Source of the DNA: Roseibium litorale
GTDB lineage: Bacteria; Pseudomonadota; Alphaproteobacteria; Rhizobiales; Stappiaceae
Length of the DNA: 64,000 nucleotides
Reading direction: 5' to 3'
NCBI RefSeq assembly: GCF_014842915.1
Contig: NZ_JACYXI010000001.1
Coordinates: 655,887-719,886, forward strand
The notes under the pieces are model-generated. The model ran no database searches, was not told the DNA's origin, and saw nothing but the letters and a program-made list of their open reading frames with translations. Positions 59,619-64,000 of this stretch are shown one piece after another. The position numbers and the translations under genes were made by a program. Numbering within the stretch: the first letter of the stretch is position 1; each line of letters begins with the position of its first letter.

Positions 59619-62600
59619 TTACTCCGCCGCGACCAGGCGCCGGGGATCGTAATTCAGAATCGGCGCGAGCCAGCGTTCGGCAAGCTCCACATCCCATCCC
59701 TTGCGGGCGGCATAATCCTCGATCTGATCCCGCTCGATCTTGCCAACCCCGAAATAGTGGCTTTCGGGATGCGAGAAATAGAGACCGGACACAGCCGACC
59801 CCGGCCACATCGCATAACTCTCGGTCAACTGAATACCGGTTGCCTTTTCGGCATCCAGCAGATCAAACAGGGTCCGCTTTTCGGTGTGATCCGGCTGAGC
59901 CGGATAGCCCGGAGCCGGACGGATGCCCTGGTACTTCTCGGCAATCAGTTCCTCGTTGCTGAGGGTTTCATTGGGCACATAGCCCCAGAGTTCCTTACGG
60001 ACGATCTGGTGCAGCTTTTCGGCAAAGGCTTCCGCCAGACGATCTGCCAGAGCCTGGCTGAGGATCTTGTTATAGTCGTCGCCCGCCTTGGCGTAGCGTG
60101 CAGCCAGCTCTTCCTCACCATGACCGGCCGTTACCGCGAAGCCGCCGATCCAGTCGGCAATACCACTGCCTTCCGGGGCGACGAAATCGCCCAGCGCCAC
60201 ATTGGCACGTCCGCCTGCCGTCCGGCTCATCTGCTGGCGCAGGCCATGCAGAACGGCCCGCTCGGAGGTGCGGCTCTCATCATTGAAAAGAACAATATCG
60301 TCTCCCCGCCCGGCCGCAGGCCAGAACCCTGCCACACCACGGGCATTCAGAAGCTTCTTCTCGACGATCTCGTCCAGCATCCGGCGGGCATCATCATAGA
60401 GCGCCTTGGCTGCCGGGCCGTAGCGGTTGTCGGTCAGAACCTCCGGATAACGGCCCTTGATTTCCCAGGTCGAGAAGAACGGCGTCCAGTCGATAACCGG
60501 CACCAGCTCTTCCAGCGGGAAGTCGTCAAACACTTTCGTTCCGAGGAAGGACGGCTTGACCGGCGGATGCGCCCTGAAGTCCGGCTTCAGGCGGTTTGCC
60601 CGGGCAGCCGCAATGGTCACGCGCTGAGAAGCTCCGCGGCTGCGGGCATGCTCTTCGGCGATCTGGGCATACTCATCCCGGACTTCCGCATAATAGGGAG
60701 CGCGGGCTCCCTCGCTCATCAGGCGGGAGGCAACACCGACCGCACGGCCCGCGTCAGTTACATAGATCGCCTGGCCGCGGTCATAGTTCGGATGGATCTT
60801 CACCGCAGTGTGGACACGGCTGGTCGTTGCCCCGCCGATCAGCAGCGGAACGTCCAGTCCCTCGCGTTCCAGCTCAGCCGCCACATGGCACATTTCGTCC
60901 AGCGACGGCGTGATCAAGCCGCTGAGGCCGATGATGTCGACCTTCTCCTGCTTGGCCACTTCCAGAATCTTCGTGGCAGGCACCATCACACCGAGATCAA
61001 TGACCTCGAAGTTGTTGCACTGGAGAACGACGCCCACGATGTTCTTGCCAATGTCGTGCACATCGCCCTTCACCGTCGCCATCAGGATCTTGCCTGCAGA
61101 GGAAACGCCGGTGAGGCCCTGTTCTTCCTTTTCCTTCTCCATGAAGGGCATCAGGTGAGCCACGGCCTTCTTCATGACACGGGCAGATTTCACCACCTGC
61201 GGCAGGAACATCTTGCCCGAGCCGAAGAGGTCGCCGACCACGTTCATGCCATCCATCAGCGGACCTTCAATAACGTGCAGCGGGCGGTCGAAGCTCTGGC
61301 GGGCCTCTTCCGTGTCCTCGACCACATAGTCGTCGATCCCATTGACCAGCGCATGCTCAAGCCTCTTGGCGACCGGCAGCGTGCGCCAGGTGAGATCGGC
61401 TTCCTTCTTCTTGCCGCCCTCGCCTTTCCAGCGCTCGGCAGCTTCCAGAAGACGGTCCGTTGCGTCCGGTGACCGGTTGAGGACCACGTCCTCGCACAGT
61501 TCACGCAGCTCCGGCTCCAGCTTGTCATAGACGGCCAGCTGACCGGCATTGACGATGCCCATGTCCATACCGCGCTTGATAGCGTGATACAGGAATACGG
61601 AATGCATGGCCTCGCGCACCCCTTCATTGCCCCGGAAGGAGAAAGAGAGGTTCGACACGCCGCCCGACACATGGGCATGGGGCAGGTTCTCGCGGATCCA
61701 GCCGGTCGCCTCAATGAAGTCGTTGCCGTAGTTGTTGTGTTCCTCGATCCCGGTTGCCACCGCGAAAATGTTTGGATCGAAGATGATGTCTTCCGGCGCC
61801 AGGCCAACCTTCTCGGTCAGCACCTTGTAGGAGCGCTGGCAGATCTCGATCTTGCGCTCGTAGGTGTCTGCTTGACCAGTCTCGTCAAAGGCCATGACCA
61901 CGACAGCGGCACCATAGCGGCGCACAAGCTTGGCCTGGGCGATGAAGGCCTCTTCGCCTTCCTTCAGCGAGATGGAGTTCACAACGCCCTTGCCCTGAAT
62001 GCACTTCAGGCCAGCCTCGATGACGGTCCACTTGGAACTGTCGATCATGACGGGAACACGGGCGATATCCGGTTCGGCCGCCATCAGGTTCAAGAAGGTG
62101 ACCATGGCGGCTTCCGAATCAAGAAGCCCTTCATCCATGTTGACGTCGATGATCTGCGCGCCGTTCTCCACCTGATCGCGGGCAACTTCCAGAGCCGTCG
62201 CATATTCGCCTTCACGGATCAGCTTGCGGAACCGGGCCGAACCGGTCACGTTTGTGCGTTCACCCACATTGACGAAATTGACTTCCGGCGTGACGACGAA
62301 GGGCTCCAGACCAGATAGGCGCATATGGCGCGGCACATCCGGGATGACGCGCGGCGCCTTGCCAGCAACCACTTCGGCAATGGCCTTGATATGGGCAGGC
62401 GTGGTGCCGCAGCAGCCGCCGACCACGTTGACAAGACCCGCATCTGCGAATTCCGCGAGTAGGCTCGCCATATGGGCCGGGCTCTCGTCATATTCGCCGA
62501 ATTCGTTCGGCAGACCGGCGTTCGGATAGGCACAGACAAGCGTGTTGGCGACACGGCCAAGCTCGTCCACGTGAGCCCGCATTTCCTTTGCGCCAAGCGC

Positions 62601-63347
62601 ACAGTTGAGGCCGATGGTGAGCGGCTGAGCGTGACGAACCGAGTTCCAGAACGCTTCCGGCGTCTGGCCGGACAGGGTACGGCCGGACAGATCGGTGATC
62701 GTGCCGGAAATCATAACCGGCAGTTGAAGCCCGACTTCCTCGAAGACTTCGTCAATGGCGAAAAGGGCGGCCTTTGCGTTCAGCGTATCGAAGATAGTCT
62801 CGACAAGGATGATGTCCGCGCCGCCAGCGATCAGACCGCGAACGGCCTCCGCATAGGCAATGCGCAGGTCATCGAAGGACACGGCCCGGAAGCCTGGGTT
62901 GTTCACGTCCGGCGAAATGGACGCGGTGCGGTTGGTTGGCCCGAGAGCGCCGGCGACAAACCGGGGGCGCGAGGGATCCTTTGCGGTCACCTGATCGCAG
63001 GCCTCGCGGGCAAGCCGCGCGCTGACTTCGTTCAGCTCATAGGCCAGCGCCTCCATGCCGTAGTCGGCCTGGGCGATCGTGGTCGAGGAGAAGGTGTTGG
63101 TCTCGATGATGTCGGCGCCGGCCTCCAGATAATCCACGTGGATGGCGCGGATCGCATCGGGCTGTGTCAGGCTCAGAAGGTCATTGTTGCCCTTCACGTC
63201 GCGCGGCCAATCGGCAAAGCGGGCGCCGCGGTAATCCGCTTCGCTGAACTTGCGCTGCTGAATCTCTGTCCCCATCGCCCCATCCAGGACCAGAATCCGG
63301 GACGCTGCGGCCTCTTGCAGAAGGGCGAACACTTTACTCTTTTCCAC
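59619..63347 (-). CDS. metH: Cobalamin-dependent methionine synthase
   Basis: Transfers the methyl group of 5-methyltetrahydrofolate to homocysteine through cobalamin. The 1242-residue protein has all four modules in order: homocysteine-binding barrel (GAMGTEIQQ at the N-terminus, zinc cysteines in LNCALG and [11 protein letters not shown]), pterin-binding barrel ([17 protein letters not shown]), cobalamin domain with [14 protein letters not shown] supplying the cobalt-ligand histidine, and the reactivation domain with [15 protein letters not shown] and [16 protein letters not shown] for SAM-dependent repair. Length is standard. It follows metF by 25 bases, so substrate supply and use are co-transcribed. 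Confidence 0.98.
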   Translation of the reverse strand: MEKSKVFALLQEAAASRILVLDGAMGTEIQQRKFSEADYRGARFADWPRDVKGNNDLLSLTQPDAIRAIHVDYLEAGADIIETNTFSSTTIAQADYGMEALAYELNEVSARLAREACDQVTAKDPSRPRFVAGALGPTNRTASISPDVNNPGFRAVSFDDLRIAYAEAVRGLIAGGADIILVETIFDTLNAKAALFAIDEVFEEVGLQLPVMISGTITDLSGRTLSGQTPEAFWNSVRHAQPLTIGLNCALGAKEMRAHVDELGRVANTLVCAYPNAGLPNEFGEYDESPAHMASLLAEFADAGLVNVVGGCCGTTPAHIKAIAEVVAGKAPRVIPDVPRHMRLSGLEPFVVTPEVNFVNVGERTNVTGSARFRKLIREGEYATALEVARDQVENGAQIIDVNMDEGLLDSEAAMVTFLNLMAAEPDIARVPVMIDSSKWTVIEAGLKCIQGKGVVNSISLKEGEEAFIAQAKLVRRYGAAVVVMAFDETGQADTYERKIEICQRSYKVLTEKVGLAPEDIIFDPNIFAVATGIEEHNNYGNDFIEATGWIRENLPHAHVSGGVSNLSFSFRGNEGVREAMHSVFLYHAIKRGMDMGIVNAGQLAVYDKLEPELRELCEDVVLNRSPDATDRLLEAAERWKGEGGKKKEADLTWRTLPVAKRLEHALVNGIDDYVVEDTEEARQSFDRPLHVIEGPLMDGMNVVGDLFGSGKMFLPQVVKSARVMKKAVAHLMPFMEKEKEEQGLTGVSSAGKILMATVKGDVHDIGKNIVGVVLQCNNFEVIDLGVMVPATKILEVAKQEKVDIIGLSGLITPSLDEMCHVAAELEREGLDVPLLIGGATTSRVHTAVKIHPNYDRGQAIYVTDAGRAVGVASRLMSEGARAPYYAEVRDEYAQIAEEHARSRGASQRVTIAAARANRLKPDFRAHPPVKPSFLGTKVFDDFPLEELVPVIDWTPFFSTWEIKGRYPEVLTDNRYGPAAKALYDDARRMLDEIVEKKLLNARGVAGFWPAAGRGDDIVLFNDESRTSERAVLHGLRQQMSRTAGGRANVALGDFVAPEGSGIADWIGGFAVTAGHGEEELAARYAKAGDDYNKILSQALADRLAEAFAEKLHQIVRKELWGYVPNETLSNEELIAEKYQGIRPAPGYPAQPDHTEKRTLFDLLDAEKATGIQLTESYAMWPGSAVSGLYFSHPESHYFGVGKIERDQIEDYAARKGWDVELAERWLAPILNYDPRRLVAAE

Positions 63348-63372
63348 TTTTCAGTCCTTCCGGGTCCGGATC

Positions 63373-64000
63373 TCAGGCAGCCTGCTGTTCGGAGCTGTCG
63401 CCCCCCATGCCGAGCATGCGGCAGAGGGCATAGGTCAGATCGGCACGGTTCATGGTGTAGAAATGGAAATCGGACAGACCGCGGTCGACCAGATCCATCA
63501 CCTGCTCGCAGGCAATGCCGGCTCCCACCAGCTTGCGCGTTTCCGCATCTTCGCTGAGGCCAGAGAACCGGCGGGCAAGCCATTCTGGAATGCTCGTGCC
63601 GCACCTGGATGAAAACTGAACCGTCTGTTCAAAGTTCTGAATCGGCAGAATGCCTGGCACCACCGGAATGGAGATGTTCGCCTTGGCAAGGCGTTCCCGG
63701 TACGCGTCGAAGAGGTCGTTGTCGAAGAAATACTGAGTGATGATCCGGTCAGCGCCTGCATCCACCTTACGTTTAAGGTTCTCGATCTCGACGTCCCAAC
63801 CGGCGCTTTCAGGATGCCGCTCCGGATAGCCGGAAACGCAGACATCAAAGTCACCGATCTTCTTGATGCCGGCCACCAGATCGGAAGCATAGGCATAGCC
63901 TTGCGGGTGCGGCCGGTAGGGCTCGCCGATGCCTTCCAGCGGATCGCCGCGCAGAGCTACGATGTGGCGTACTCCCATGTCCCAATAATCGCGGATGATC
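63373..64000 (-). CDS. metF: 5,10-methylenetetrahydrofolate reductase, C-terminal part (runs off the window)
   Basis: FAD enzyme that makes 5-methyltetrahydrofolate, the methyl donor for the MetH product next door. The C-terminal 208 or so residues are present; the frame stays open to base 64000, reading RDYWDMGVRHIVALRGDP across the edge, so the ATG at 63978 is internal. Other family landmarks are DAGADRIITQYFFDN, VPGILPIQNFEQ and the late ...DFHFYTMNRADLTYALCRMLG. First gene of a metF-metH pair with metH 25 bases downstream. Confidence 0.95.
   Translation of the reverse strand, partial: IIRDYWDMGVRHIVALRGDPLEGIGEPYRPHPQGYAYASDLVAGIKKIGDFDVCVSGYPERHPESAGWDVEIENLKRKVDAGADRIITQYFFDNDLFDAYRERLAKANISIPVVPGILPIQNFEQTVQFSSRCGTSIPEWLARRFSGLSEDAETRKLVGAGIACEQVMDLVDRGLSDFHFYTMNRADLTYALCRMLGMGGDSSEQQAA

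Noticed and set aside
59589..61472. A 627-codon plus-strand frame opposite metH
   Set aside because: Antisense shadow of metH; composition and lack of motifs show it is not a gene. The same holds for the 415-codon frame opposite the hydantoinase gene (45900-47147).

Overview
The window is a high-GC chromosomal segment from an alphaproteobacterium, most likely a Hyphomicrobiales member close to Roseibium/Labrenzia (family Stappiaceae). This is inferred from the complete division/cell-wall cluster in alphaproteobacterial order, an FtsZ with a long Pro/Ala-rich linker ending in [12 protein letters not shown]14K-like, DUF2336, Tim44-like and extensin-like proteins, and a MurE with the DNPR motif typical of meso-diaminopimelate peptidoglycan. 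No database search was possible.

Region 1 (1-27,200, nearly all minus strand) is conserved housekeeping DNA. It starts with the N-terminus of a Tat-exported flavin amine oxidase, then ligA. Just upstream of ligA is a 270-bp MITE-like element with 34-bp terminal inverted repeats, next to a small membrane protein gene. Then come recN, bamD, lpxC and the dcw cluster, transcribed from mraZ towards ftsZ: mraZ-rsmH-ftsL-ftsI-murE-murF-mraY-murD-ftsW-murG-murC-murB-ddl-ftsQ-ftsA-ftsZ. Most junctions overlap by 1-4 nt. The upstream end carries four TGGG repeats at exact 10-bp spacing that fit MraZ operators, and the downstream end a strong terminator. lpxC sits in its own transcription context with three perfect 14-bp palindromes upstream. 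The RNase P RNA gene (rnpB) lies on the minus strand at about 26.73-27.12 kb.

Region 2 (27.2-40 kb) is more accessory. It has a large DUF2339 membrane protein, a lytic transglycosylase, an AmpD-type amidase overlapping a TerB/DnaJ protein, a GGDEF-EAL protein, and a co-directional set of five genes: a ThiH/HydG-like radical SAM enzyme, an FAD aromatic-hydroxylase-type monooxygenase, a protein with possible permuted cysteine-peptidase motifs, a LysE-type exporter and a six-helix membrane protein. The last four are packed with no gaps. This set is the best candidate for an undescribed small-molecule pathway.

Region 3 (40-49.6 kb) holds an arsRCH operon without an adjacent arsenite exporter, a MarR regulator, a deletion scar where the remains of a TRAP transporter gene and an MBL-fold hydrolase gene meet head to head, a GT39-like membrane glycosyltransferase, a fused hydantoinase/oxoprolinase (HyuA-HyuB) and a Tim44-like protein.

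Region 4 (49.6-59.6 kb) carries two convergent chemoreceptors (one transmembrane, one soluble with duplicated PAS domains) flanked by AT-rich DNA, a HugZ-like haem-utilisation protein, BA14K, extensin-like, LysE and DUF2336 proteins, a 27-residue hydrophobic small protein, and a lone small beta-rich protein. The window closes with the methionine pair metF (partial)-metH on the minus strand.
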